The translations under genes and the position numbers were made by a program. This document shows, one piece after another, positions 11,301 through 20,252 of a DNA stretch of 64,000 nt. The first letter of the stretch is position 1. Every line of letters starts with the position of its first letter. This stretch comes from Chitinophaga rupis (GTDB lineage Bacteria; Bacteroidota; Bacteroidia; Chitinophagales; Chitinophagaceae): positions 1 through 64,000 of the forward strand of contig NZ_FOBB01000015.1 in NCBI RefSeq assembly GCF_900109685.1, read 5' to 3'. The notes under the pieces were generated by a model. It was given only the letters and a program-made list of their open reading frames with translations. It searched no databases and had not been told where the DNA came from.

Positions 11301-12290
11301 GTGGTAGATAGCATCTCCATGCGCATTCTGCTGGAAGATCTTGAAAAACTGTATGCACAATGGAAAAGCGGCCAGCCGCTGGTATTGCCGCCTAAAACCG
11401 ATTCTTTTAAACGCTGGGCAGAAGAACTAACAGCTTATGCCAATAGCCGGCTGCTGCTGAAGGAGCGTAACTATTGGGCTGGTGTAATGCAGGAAGATGT
11501 AGTGCCCATTAAAAGGGATATGGCCGGTGTGCTGGATAATATGCCGGCAGATGCGGAGAAGATCGGCTGCGCATTGGACCAGGAAGATACGGCTGCGCTG
11601 GTAAGCAGCGGTTACCGTGTGTTAAATGCAGAAATGAATGACATATTGCTGGCTGCATTAATGCTGGCGGTAAAACAAACCTTCGGCATCAATGCCGCAT
11701 ACATAGCGCTGGAAGGGCATGGCAGGGAAGAAGTGCTGGACAATATAACTGTAAGCCGCACAGTGGGATGGTTTACAACAACCTATCCCTTATTGCTGGA
11801 CATTACAACACCGGCAGATATAACAGATGTGATCACCACGGTGAAAGAGCAGCGTAAAAAGGTGCCCAACAACGGCATTGGCTATGGGGTGCTTAAATAT
11901 CTGACGCCGCCGGAAAGCAAGCATGGTTACGTGTTTAACCAGCAGGCACAGATAGGTTTTAACTACCTGGGCCAGTTTGATACCGATATTGATAATACCT
12001 CCTTTACCATACCTTCCGTAAGAATGGGAGAGGAGCAAAGCCGCAAACGTAAACGGCTGCACGACCTGGAAGTACGCGCGCAGGTGGCTAACAGGCACCT
12101 GCAGCTAACAGTGGAATTTAATAAGAAACACTTCCGCGGCGGCACCATCTTTTTACTGGCTTCGCAGTTTGAAGCGAATCTTAAACAGGTAGCGGAATTC
12201 TGCCGTGAACAGGATACCAGCCGCCTTTCGCCGGTGGACCTTACTTACAAAAACCTTTCTATTGACGACCTGGACTCTATTTTCAGCTGA
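8385..12290 (+). CDS. NRPS: half-C - A(aromatic-like) - T - E
   Basis: 1301 residues. The first 245 or so look like only the C-terminal lobe of a condensation domain; no HHxxxDG site or N-lobe is present. The adenylation domain follows (YTSGSTGQPKG at about 403), with code DGLTIAGVNK by my alignment. This matches no textbook code and agrees with the Phe code DAWTIAAICK at only five of ten positions, so the aromatic call is tentative. The thiolation site is GGDSIKS (Ser792), the D-containing form typical of carriers in front of epimerases. The last domain is an epimerisation domain (HHLVVDS from His970, with the EGHGRE and SRTVGWFTT motifs), so the residue becomes D. The aromatic hydroxylase gene immediately upstream fits an aromatic substrate. 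The missing condensation activity is presumably supplied by the C domain ending the preceding NRPS. Confidence 0.93.
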   Translation: MDKKVILYADWQSTFAKKDPSLAKPAPFCLQQCTTDPLQQKEKIHTRFPISSRAKQLLMEGTESKRKLDIFVLFMTSFGILFSRYMDTDEVLVYTPALKGKDGEPPAVQEVPVLMLINKDSYFRTQLNHTGDTIFGTYVTLNDILPVPEERLSNCLFMMDGVHDAPAGEQLQQYDVVVKINVPDNEDWSIEITYSKALFLDSFITGMEKHLHNVLYYLDALVTPVGTMNILTGEEQELLLNTYNQSFMPLPAAETVVSVFMQQAAAYAAHIALEDEGGTITYHELDEKSTQLALHLEKVMQVKKGMRVGVMLEKSASTVVALLAVMKAGAVYVPVDPTLPQGRIAYMLENAGIRQLITASSFLFKIEHFNGDVFAIDLQEPAVEEAAQLTQLPVGTDAAYIIYTSGSTGQPKGVILQHEGLLNTAWHHVQELGMLPEDNYLQFMSSSFDGSLLDIFTTLLSGATLVIPAAADINDTARFLQLLEQKQVTIFTITPSYLSALNKAPMPGVRTIISAGEPAVVEDALYYGAEKSFYNGYGPSEITVNATLYKADAAQMGNTVPIGRPSANKQIYLVDGEMRLLPPGFTGEICIGGTGLAAGYLGDEALTHQKFVASPFASGGRLYRTGDNGRWLPDGNIVFMGRRDEQLKLNGYRIDPGEITTVLRAYPGIADAKAFIGTGANLGNVLAACYVTDANNTAVVEEAALRAYLAGKLPVYMQPSLLLPVSYFPVTANGKLDKQQLIEMAVAGKILPQAEAAPLTPMEQILGDIWCEVLGCKNLTKDDDFFHLGGDSIKSIQIVSRLLKAGYKLDVKQLFDKPVLAEAALLMVPAVKMADQSEVTGEVPFMPIHQEVFLADETDQHHYNQAMMLFSEDGFDQEGVRRVFEKIMEHHDALRIVMDREEGRLRLINKDTSLKPLIRFFEPDPASDVAVFIETQAALIQTSINLEQGPLLQVAVFHTPDGDYLLLVVHHLVVDSISMRILLEDLEKLYAQWKSGQPLVLPPKTDSFKRWAEELTAYANSRLLLKERNYWAGVMQEDVVPIKRDMAGVLDNMPADAEKIGCALDQEDTAALVSSGYRVLNAEMNDILLAALMLAVKQTFGINAAYIALEGHGREEVLDNITVSRTVGWFTTTYPLLLDITTPADITDVITTVKEQRKKVPNNGIGYGVLKYLTPPESKHGYVFNQQAQIGFNYLGQFDTDIDNTSFTIPSVRMGEEQSRKRKRLHDLEVRAQVANRHLQLTVEFNKKHFRGGTIFLLASQFEANLKQVAEFCREQDTSRLSPVDLTYKNLSIDDLDSIFS

Positions 12291-12302
12291 TAACCCAATT
12301 GC

Positions 12303-15300
12303 ATGCTAACAAGGGATAATATTGCCGATGTATACAGCCTGGCGCCCATGCAGGAATCCATGTTCTTTGATTCCCTGCGCAACCCCGCCTCCAACACTTA
12401 TTTTGAACAGCTGTCTTTCCGCCAGAATGGTGTGCTGGACATTACAAGCATAGAAGCGGCTTTTAACGTGCTGCTGGAAAGACATGATGTGCTGCGGGCC
12501 GTTTTTGTGCAGAAAACAACAGACCGTCCGCTGCAGGTGATCATGAAGGAGCGCAGGGTTCCCTTCTTTTTCAGGGATCTCCGTGGGGAAGCTGACCCGC
12601 AGGGCATTATAGACGCTTACCGTAAGCAGGATGAAGAAAAAGGTTTTCAGCTTGCACAGGATGTATTGATGCGCGTTGCAGTGCTGCAGCTGGAAGATGA
12701 GCTGTATGAGCTGGTATGGACCTGGCATCATATCCTGATGGATGCCTGGTGTGTGCAGCAGCTGCAGCAGGAGTTCTTCCAGATCTATGCAGCCATTATC
12801 AGCGGGCAGAAGATAGTGCTGCCGCCGGTAAAGCCCTACAAAAAATATATTGAATGGCTGAATACCCGTGATCTTGCTGCAGGCCGCCTGTTCTGGGAGG
12901 AATACCTGCAGGGTTATGAGGACCTGGCAAGCCTGCATGCGCTGCAACGCCAAACCCGCGTGGGGTACGGTATCTGCAAAGCGGACCTGTTGCTGGATGA
13001 AAAGCTTTCTGCTGATCTGAAAGCTTTGGCAGCTGCCTGCCGTGTTACCATCAGCACCCTGTGCCAGGCCATCTGGGGAGTGCTATTGAGCAAATATCAC
13101 GGCAGCCCCGATGTGATCTTTGGATCCGTGGTATCAGGCCGTCCGCCTTCAGTGGAGGGCATTGAAACCATGATGGGCCTGTTCATTAATACCCTGCCGG
13201 TGCGCCTTCGTTATGAAGGCGCTGAAAGCTTTACCACCCTCTTAAAAAGTATGCAGAAGAATGCGGTGGATGCAGAATCACATCATTACCTGTCGCTCGC
13301 AGAGATCCAGGCAGCGTCCGCACAGCGGCAGCCTTTGTTCGATCATATCCTGTTGTTCCAGAATTTTCCGGTAACAGGTATGACTACGGATGCCGGCAGC
13401 GCATCTGCACCTGCAGGGCCTTTACAGCTGCATAAGACCACCAGCTTTCAGCGTTTTTTCTACGATCTGAATATTTTCTTTTTTACAGGAGGCCCTGGCC
13501 TTTTTATAGAAATGAAGTTTAATGAGCAGCTATATGAGCCTGCATTTGCGGCGCAGGTGCTGCAGCATTTCCGTGTGCTGGCGCAGCAGGTAACAGCAAA
13601 CCCGGATATGGCAGTAAAGGACCTGTTATTAACGGACCAGGATACACGGGAATTGCTAACGCGTTTTTCCGGCAGCAACAGCAGCGTGTCATATGCCTTT
13701 AGCGATCTGAAAGCCCTGCTGGAACACCAGGCAGCTGCTACACCCAGCCTTATTGCAGTACATTGTAACGGCAGGGAGCTTAGCTACCGTGAATTACACC
13801 GGCAGGCAAATATGCTGGCCGGTATAATGACAGGCAGGTATGGCGTAGGATCCTCCGCCGTGGTAGCCATTATGATGCCCCGGTCTGAAATGCTGGTAGC
13901 TGCATTGCTGGCGGTTATAAAAACAGGCGCTGCCTTTTTACCCATAGATGCGGCCATACCGGCAGCACGTAAGCATTCCATTTTGCAGGAGGCGCAGGTA
14001 TCCCTGCTGATCATACCGGCCGGCGATATGCTGGAGGTTGTGGATTTTTACGGGGGGCCGGTGCTGGCGCCGGATGTGGAAATGCCTTTGGAGCAGGAAG
14101 CATATAACAACCCTGCCATTGCGTTACAGCCGAAGGATCTGGCCTATGTACTGTATACATCCGGTTCAAGCGGCCAGCCTAAGGGAGTAGGTATTACGCA
14201 TGCCAGCTTTAGCAACTATGTGCAATGGGCCAATAGTTATTATTTCAAAGAGGCGGCTCGCGTGGTTTTTCCCTTTTTTACCGCCTTATCTTTTGATCTT
14301 ACGCTGACCAGCATTTTTACCACCCTTACCAACGGCGGGGCGCTGCACGTATATGAAAGCGATGATGTGCACCAGGTGCTGGACCATATTTTCAGGCATC
14401 CGCATATCAATACGGTGAAGCTAACCCCTGCGCATATCAGCCTGCTGGCTCATTTACAGGTGCCTGCTACGGGCATCACCCGCGCTATTGTAGGCGGTGA
14501 AGCGCTTACAACCCTGCAGATAGATACGCTGAAGATGCTGAACAGCAGCATGCATATTTATAACGAATACGGGCCTACGGAGGCAACTATAGGCTGTACG
14601 GTAAAAGAAGTGATGCCTGGTGAAAAGGTATCTGTCGGTTACCCGGTAGCCAATGCAGCAATATATATCCTGGATGAGAACAGGCAGCTGCAGGCCCCCG
14701 GCATAACCGGTGAAATATTCATTGGCGGTAAGGTGTTGGCTGCCGGCTATTACCATAACGCAGGCCTGACGGAAGAAAAATTTGTTCCATCCCCCTTTGA
14801 CCCGGCCGCCCGCTTGTACCGCTCCGGTGATAAAGGCCGCTGGTGGCCCGATGGGCAGCTGGAATATCTGGGCCGCATAGATCAGCAGGTGAAGATCAGG
14901 GGCTACCGTGTAGAGCTGCAGGAAGTGGAGCATGCGGTGCTGCAGCATGAAGCTGTGCAGGCCGCAGTGGTAACGGATAAGCTGGAACAAAGCGGCAGCC
15001 GCAGCTTGCTGGCCTTTATAGTATGGAAGCATAACCCCCAGCCGGCAGCGTTGCGGAGGCACCTGGAAACGGTGCTGCCATCGTATATGGTTCCTTCCCG
15101 GCTGGTAGATCTAAGTGAGATCCCATTAACGGCAAACGGAAAGGTAAACCGGAAATTGCTGGCTGCTATGGAAAACAGCACGCCACAAACCCGGCAGGAT
15201 GCGCCTGTTTCAGCCACAGAAGCTGCACTGGCCATCATCTGGAAAGATGTACTAGGCCTGTCAGAAGTAGGCATCCGCCAGCGTTTTTATGAAACAGGCG

Positions 15301-16859
15301 GGCATTCGCTTACCGCCATACAGCTGATCGCGCGCATTTATAAGCAATTCCATGTACAGCTGGACATCAGCACTATCTTTGAAGAAGACACAATAGAAAA
15401 ACAAGCCGCCTGTATTGACGGAACAACGCCTGCTGTTTATGAGCCGCTGGAAAAATTACCGGATGCTCCGTTCTATGAAACATCCTATGCGCAAAAAAGC
15501 ATCTGGATCGCAGAGCGGCTGCTGAAAGATAGAACTGCTTACATCATTCCCCGCATCTTATTGCTGAAAGGCATGCTGGACGTAGCTATTCTGCAGGAAG
15601 CATTCCGGCGCCTGCTGCAGCGTTATGAGATTCTCCGTACCACATTTGCGCTGCAGGGTGAAGAGCCTGTGCAATACGTGCACTCCGCTGACAGCTTTAA
15701 CTGCAGTCTTGAATACCAGGTGGCTCACCCTTCATTATCATTGGAAGATGTGCTGGAAAGCCCTATGGTAAAAGGTATGATGGCACCGCTTGACCTGGAA
15801 AAAGGCCCGCTGATCAGGTGCCGGCTTATTTTGGTGCAGCCGGACCAGTACATTCTTTGCTGGGCTTTACATCATATTATCACAGATGGCCAGTCAATGG
15901 ATAATCTGCTAACGGAGTTTACAACGCTCTGCCATACCCTTACCGCAGGCGGGGAGCCGTTGTTACCGCCGGTTAACATCCAGTACCGCGATTATGCTGC
16001 CTGGTACAATGCCCAGCTGCAAACAAAAAAGGGAATGGCTGCCAGGGAATACTGGGTCAATAAATTCAGCGATCTGTCGCCCTCCGCGCTTTTTCCGGCA
16101 GGAACACCGGCTGCACAGGCAGCCGGAAACACCGCCATGGTAAGCTGCAAAGTACCGCCGGCACTGTATCAGCGCCTGCAAAGTTTATGCAGTGAGCATA
16201 ACTGCAGCATGTTTATGCCGCTGCTGGCTGCTTTAAAGATCTTGTTGTATAAGCACAGCGGCTATACGGACCTAACGGTAGGTACGGTAGCAGCAGGCAG
16301 GGTGCATCCTGACCTTGAAAGCCAGCTGGGTGTATTTATGAATACATTAATGCTGCGTACCAGGCTGTTACCGGATAGCAGCATCAAAGAAAACCTGCTG
16401 CAGGTAAAAGATACCGTGCTGGAAGCTTTCCGCCATCAATTATTCCCTTATAGCCAGCTGGTACAGCATATCAGCCGCCGCCAGGGAGCAGGCCGGCAGC
16501 GTTTTTTCGATGTAATGCTCTCCTATCACAGAACACCCGGGCCGCAGCAGGCGGCCAATGGCGTACAGCCATTACAGGTAGCCGGTTATACGCTTGAAAA
16601 GAAAGCTATTACCTCAGATATAATATTGGATGTGGCAGATACCGGCGCCCAGCTGCATGCAGATATGATCTTCCATACGCACGCAATTGACAATGCCACT
16701 GCAGCGGGGTTATGCGATGGACTGCCGAAAGTATTAGCCGCTATTACAGAGCAGCAGTACGTAACGCTGGAACAGCTGCAAACCGGTATGGAAAAAGCAG
16801 GAACAACCACTGTATTAACTGCACCGGAAGTATTCAATTTTGATTTCAATTACAAATAA
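12303..16859 (+). CDS. NRPS: C - A(Asn) - T - C
   Basis: 1518 residues. Unlike its neighbours it opens with a complete condensation domain carrying HHILMDAWC (His142). This suits a D-accepting domain because the preceding protein ends in an epimerase. The adenylation domain (YTSGSSGQPKG at 618) gives DLTKIGEIGK, differing from the known asparagine codes DLTKLGEVGK/DLTKVGEVGK only by conservative changes. The thiolation serine is Ser1002 (GGHSLTA). A second intact condensation domain (HHIITDGQS from His1190) ends the protein and should serve the A domain of the next gene. The start ATG lies 12 bases after the previous stop. Confidence 0.94.
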   Translation: MLTRDNIADVYSLAPMQESMFFDSLRNPASNTYFEQLSFRQNGVLDITSIEAAFNVLLERHDVLRAVFVQKTTDRPLQVIMKERRVPFFFRDLRGEADPQGIIDAYRKQDEEKGFQLAQDVLMRVAVLQLEDELYELVWTWHHILMDAWCVQQLQQEFFQIYAAIISGQKIVLPPVKPYKKYIEWLNTRDLAAGRLFWEEYLQGYEDLASLHALQRQTRVGYGICKADLLLDEKLSADLKALAAACRVTISTLCQAIWGVLLSKYHGSPDVIFGSVVSGRPPSVEGIETMMGLFINTLPVRLRYEGAESFTTLLKSMQKNAVDAESHHYLSLAEIQAASAQRQPLFDHILLFQNFPVTGMTTDAGSASAPAGPLQLHKTTSFQRFFYDLNIFFFTGGPGLFIEMKFNEQLYEPAFAAQVLQHFRVLAQQVTANPDMAVKDLLLTDQDTRELLTRFSGSNSSVSYAFSDLKALLEHQAAATPSLIAVHCNGRELSYRELHRQANMLAGIMTGRYGVGSSAVVAIMMPRSEMLVAALLAVIKTGAAFLPIDAAIPAARKHSILQEAQVSLLIIPAGDMLEVVDFYGGPVLAPDVEMPLEQEAYNNPAIALQPKDLAYVLYTSGSSGQPKGVGITHASFSNYVQWANSYYFKEAARVVFPFFTALSFDLTLTSIFTTLTNGGALHVYESDDVHQVLDHIFRHPHINTVKLTPAHISLLAHLQVPATGITRAIVGGEALTTLQIDTLKMLNSSMHIYNEYGPTEATIGCTVKEVMPGEKVSVGYPVANAAIYILDENRQLQAPGITGEIFIGGKVLAAGYYHNAGLTEEKFVPSPFDPAARLYRSGDKGRWWPDGQLEYLGRIDQQVKIRGYRVELQEVEHAVLQHEAVQAAVVTDKLEQSGSRSLLAFIVWKHNPQPAALRRHLETVLPSYMVPSRLVDLSEIPLTANGKVNRKLLAAMENSTPQTRQDAPVSATEAALAIIWKDVLGLSEVGIRQRFYETGGHSLTAIQLIARIYKQFHVQLDISTIFEEDTIEKQAACIDGTTPAVYEPLEKLPDAPFYETSYAQKSIWIAERLLKDRTAYIIPRILLLKGMLDVAILQEAFRRLLQRYEILRTTFALQGEEPVQYVHSADSFNCSLEYQVAHPSLSLEDVLESPMVKGMMAPLDLEKGPLIRCRLILVQPDQYILCWALHHIITDGQSMDNLLTEFTTLCHTLTAGGEPLLPPVNIQYRDYAAWYNAQLQTKKGMAAREYWVNKFSDLSPSALFPAGTPAAQAAGNTAMVSCKVPPALYQRLQSLCSEHNCSMFMPLLAALKILLYKHSGYTDLTVGTVAAGRVHPDLESQLGVFMNTLMLRTRLLPDSSIKENLLQVKDTVLEAFRHQLFPYSQLVQHISRRQGAGRQRFFDVMLSYHRTPGPQQAANGVQPLQVAGYTLEKKAITSDIILDVADTGAQLHADMIFHTHAIDNATAAGLCDGLPKVLAAITEQQYVTLEQLQTGMEKAGTTTVLTAPEVFNFDFNYK

Positions 16860-16860
16860 C

Positions 16861-19800
16861 ATGGGCACAGCAACAATACATAATATAGCAGCCGTTTACC
16901 CGCAGGGTTACACCTTTACTGCCGCAGCACCGGTAAATGCCGGGGAAGCCGGTATGGCAGCGGAGACATACAGTTATGAGCTGGGCACCTCCCTGTCAGG
17001 AACGCTGCGCGACCTTGCAAATGATCATGAAACGGGGCTGTTTGTAATTTTCTGCGCGGCATTAGGCATGCTGCTGCGGAGGTATAGCTGGGATGAGACA
17101 GTAGTGGTTAATATCCCCTTCAGTGGCGCAGCAGCCGGCAATGGTCCTGTACAGGTGCCCCTGGTGCTTACCGGCAGCGCCGGCAGCAGCATGCGGGAGT
17201 GCATGGAACAGGCCCGGCAAAGCATGATAGACAGTTACAGGTATAACGGTGAATGGTCTTTGCCTGCATCCAATATTACAATAACGCTTGAAGGTACTTA
17301 TGGTAAGGCAGGGCCGCTAACGGGAATGCATGTATGCATTGTGAGGGACGGTAATGCCGGCTTCCGCATGAATATGCATTATCTGCCATCCGTATTCTCC
17401 GCCGCCTTTGTTAGCCGTATGGCCGGGCATCTTGGCATTTTACTGCGTAATGTGCCGGTGCCTTCTGTAAAAGCAGGCGCTGTTAACCTGTTAACAGCAG
17501 AAGAGGAGGCCTGGCTGCAGCAGCAGCAAAATACGGCAAAGGCCTTCCTCCGGGATATCAGCATACCTGAAGCCTTTGCAGCGCAGGTGAAAAATGCGCC
17601 GGCACATACCGCCCTTCTTTTTGAGAACCGCTGCCTCACTTATGAAGAGCTGAGCCGGGCCGCTGCACGGCTGGCATCGCAGATCCGGCAGCAGCATATG
17701 ATACAGGAGAACGACATTATTGGCATTTACCTGCCCAAAAGTGAGGAATGGATCGTGGCCATGCTGGCCGTAATGTCATGCGGAGCTGCCTTCCTGCCCC
17801 TGGATCCCGCCAGCCCGGCTATGCGTACCACGCATATGATACAGGATGCAGGTGTTAAGCTGCTGATCACGCACACAGAGCTGCTGCTGAAAATGCCTGC
17901 CGGTGATACACCGGTGCTGGCCGTTGATATGCAGGCTGATGTAGCCACCGCAACAACGCTGCCTCCGGTGAGCGATGCAGCGCTGGCATACGTGATCTAC
18001 ACCTCCGGCTCCACCGGGGTGCCGCGGGGTGTAATGGTAACCCACCGCCAATGCCTGAATACGATCTTTGACCATATTGATCGGTTTAACATAACAGCAG
18101 GCGACCGCATACTGCAATTTGCAGCCATGTCATTTGATGTAGCCGTTTGTGAAATATTAATAGCGCTGCTTTCCGGTGCCACGCTGGTACTGCCGCCGGA
18201 ACGGCTGGTAAGCGAGCCGGAAAGCCTGGCTGCCTTTATGGAGGAAAAGAAGGTGAGCTTAGCTATGTTCACCCCATCTTATTATAAATTTTACAAACCG
18301 GCACAGCTAAGGACTTTGCGCGCCGTGATCACGGGTGGGGAAATGCCATCCCCGCATGATATACTGCAATCATTACCCTATTTCGACTATTATAACGCTT
18401 ACGGTCCAACGGAGTGTGCTATCTGCGCTGCTATTTATAAGGCGGATGATAGTATAACGGCTGGCCGGCCCGTGCCTGTTGGCCGCCCCCTGGCAAATAC
18501 CGCCATCTACCTGCTGGATCCAAAAGGGAAGCAGGTACCGGTGGGCTGTAAGGGAGAGATCTGTATTGCCGGTGAAGGTACCGCAGCCGGTTACCTGGCG
18601 CAGCCCGCATTAACCGCTGCACAATTTACAGCAGATCCTTTCCGCGCTGGCCGGCGCATGTATAAGACTGGCGACCTGGGTTATATGCAGGAAGACGGCA
18701 ACATTGTTTTCATGGGAAGAGAAGACAGCCAGGTGAAGCTGAACGGGATGCGTATTTCACTGGAAGAAATTAACCGCGTAATAACAGCGCATCCTGCTGT
18801 GAAGGCCGCATACGCTTATCTGCAGCAGCCAGCCGATGCAGGTTCAAGGCTGGCCTGCGCCGTTTTGCCGGACGCAGAGGCGGCATACACGGTAAATAAG
18901 TTGCTAAAGATCCGGCAGGAGCAGCCGGACCTGTTCAATAAACGTTATCACCTGCCTAATGGCCTTACACTGTTTACGGTAAATAACAATGAAGCCGCCC
19001 TGTTATATAACGAGATCTTTGAGGAGCAGCTTTATTTCCGCCATGGTATTCAGCTGCAGCCGGGTGATGTAGTGATTGACGCAGGCGCCAACATTGGTAT
19101 GTTCTCCCTGTTTGTAACCCATGCCTGCAAGGGCCTGCAGGTGTATGCATTTGAGCCCATACCCGATGTATATGATATGCTGGATGCCAATACACAGTTA
19201 TATGAGCAGCAGATCAAAACATTTAACTGCGGCCTGTCTGATGAGGATAGCACCGTAGCTTTTCACTATTATCCGAACAACACCGCTTTATCAGGTATGT
19301 ATGCGGATAGCAGCAAGGAAATGCTGGTACGGAACAGCATTACCGCTTCTTCTGCAGCAGAGGGCATTACACTGGCTACAGCGCAGCTGGATCAGCTGGT
19401 GAAGGAAAAAACCTATTCTTACCAGGTGCAATGCCCTGTAAAAAGGCTGTCCACAATTATGAAGGAACAGAACTTGCAGGAAATAGCATTACTGAAAATA
19501 GATGTGGAGCACAATGAAAGCCGCATATTAAATGCAATTGAGGATGAAGACTGGCCTAAGATCCGGCAGATTGTGATGGAGCTGCATGGTAATGAGGCAG
19601 AGCGCCGGCAAATGAAAGAGATGCTGGCCGGCAAAGGTTTTTTTGTACAGGAAGTTTTCCCGGATGATCTGGATGCTATTCCCCTGACCATGATCTATTG
19701 CGTGCGCGAAAAGAGTGTGCAGCACAATACAGTCCCGGGCTTACCGCTTACCGGCGGATATATTACAGATGCCGCGCAGCTGGCCGCAGACATCCGCAAG

Positions 19801-20223
19801 CATGCAGCTGCCTATCTTTCACCGGTGTTTATTCCTGCCGACCTCTATTTCATAAGCCAGCTGCCCTTAACGGCTAATGGAAAAATAGACCAGGAGCAAT
19901 TGCGCATGCTGGAAAATGAATGGACGCAGGAAGCCGGCATCATACCACCCCGCAATGAAACAGAAGCGGCCCTGCTGGAGCTATGGCAGGACGTATTGCA
20001 GATCCGGGAAATAGGCATAGCGGATAATTTCTTTGATAAAGGAGGAAATTCCTTACGCGTGATCCGCCTGCTGGATCTGCTGCAAAAACAATATCCCGGC
20101 CTGCTTTCCGCATCAGACCTGTTTGATATGCCCACTATTGAGCAGCAGGCTGCGTTAATTAATTCAAAGTACAGCGGTCATAGCCAGAAAAGTACCGCCA
20201 CCCCCGAAGTTTTTACACTCTGA
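16861..20223 (+). CDS. NRPS: half-C - A interrupted by FkbM methyltransferase - T
   Basis: 1120 residues from the ATG at 16861, one base after the preceding stop; an upstream TTG at 16840 would overlap that gene and is less likely. The N-terminal ~215 residues resemble the C-terminal lobe of a condensation domain without an active site. The adenylation domain (YTSGSTGVPRG at 380) gives code DVCMIGAICK, weakly aromatic-like (six of ten positions match the Phe code). After motif A8 (KLNGMRISLEE) an FkbM-family methyltransferase is inserted (SAM-binding DAGANIGMF at about 736-745, AFEPIP following). The A domain resumes with NGKIDQ, and a carrier follows with an unusual GGNS site (Ser1064). FkbM enzymes are mainly O-methyltransferases, so side-chain O-methylation is more likely than N-methylation, but this is inference. 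No C domain follows; the next protein is a PKS. Confidence 0.92.
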   Translation: MGTATIHNIAAVYPQGYTFTAAAPVNAGEAGMAAETYSYELGTSLSGTLRDLANDHETGLFVIFCAALGMLLRRYSWDETVVVNIPFSGAAAGNGPVQVPLVLTGSAGSSMRECMEQARQSMIDSYRYNGEWSLPASNITITLEGTYGKAGPLTGMHVCIVRDGNAGFRMNMHYLPSVFSAAFVSRMAGHLGILLRNVPVPSVKAGAVNLLTAEEEAWLQQQQNTAKAFLRDISIPEAFAAQVKNAPAHTALLFENRCLTYEELSRAAARLASQIRQQHMIQENDIIGIYLPKSEEWIVAMLAVMSCGAAFLPLDPASPAMRTTHMIQDAGVKLLITHTELLLKMPAGDTPVLAVDMQADVATATTLPPVSDAALAYVIYTSGSTGVPRGVMVTHRQCLNTIFDHIDRFNITAGDRILQFAAMSFDVAVCEILIALLSGATLVLPPERLVSEPESLAAFMEEKKVSLAMFTPSYYKFYKPAQLRTLRAVITGGEMPSPHDILQSLPYFDYYNAYGPTECAICAAIYKADDSITAGRPVPVGRPLANTAIYLLDPKGKQVPVGCKGEICIAGEGTAAGYLAQPALTAAQFTADPFRAGRRMYKTGDLGYMQEDGNIVFMGREDSQVKLNGMRISLEEINRVITAHPAVKAAYAYLQQPADAGSRLACAVLPDAEAAYTVNKLLKIRQEQPDLFNKRYHLPNGLTLFTVNNNEAALLYNEIFEEQLYFRHGIQLQPGDVVIDAGANIGMFSLFVTHACKGLQVYAFEPIPDVYDMLDANTQLYEQQIKTFNCGLSDEDSTVAFHYYPNNTALSGMYADSSKEMLVRNSITASSAAEGITLATAQLDQLVKEKTYSYQVQCPVKRLSTIMKEQNLQEIALLKIDVEHNESRILNAIEDEDWPKIRQIVMELHGNEAERRQMKEMLAGKGFFVQEVFPDDLDAIPLTMIYCVREKSVQHNTVPGLPLTGGYITDAAQLAADIRKHAAAYLSPVFIPADLYFISQLPLTANGKIDQEQLRMLENEWTQEAGIIPPRNETEAALLELWQDVLQIREIGIADNFFDKGGNSLRVIRLLDLLQKQYPGLLSASDLFDMPTIEQQAALINSKYSGHSQKSTATPEVFTL

Positions 20224-20252
20224 TATTTTGTAACCCTGTTAACTGAGCGTTT

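Noticed and set aside
16840..16860. TTG start at 16840 for the half-C/FkbM NRPS
   Set aside because: It would overlap the previous gene; the ATG at 16861 directly after its stop is a better start.
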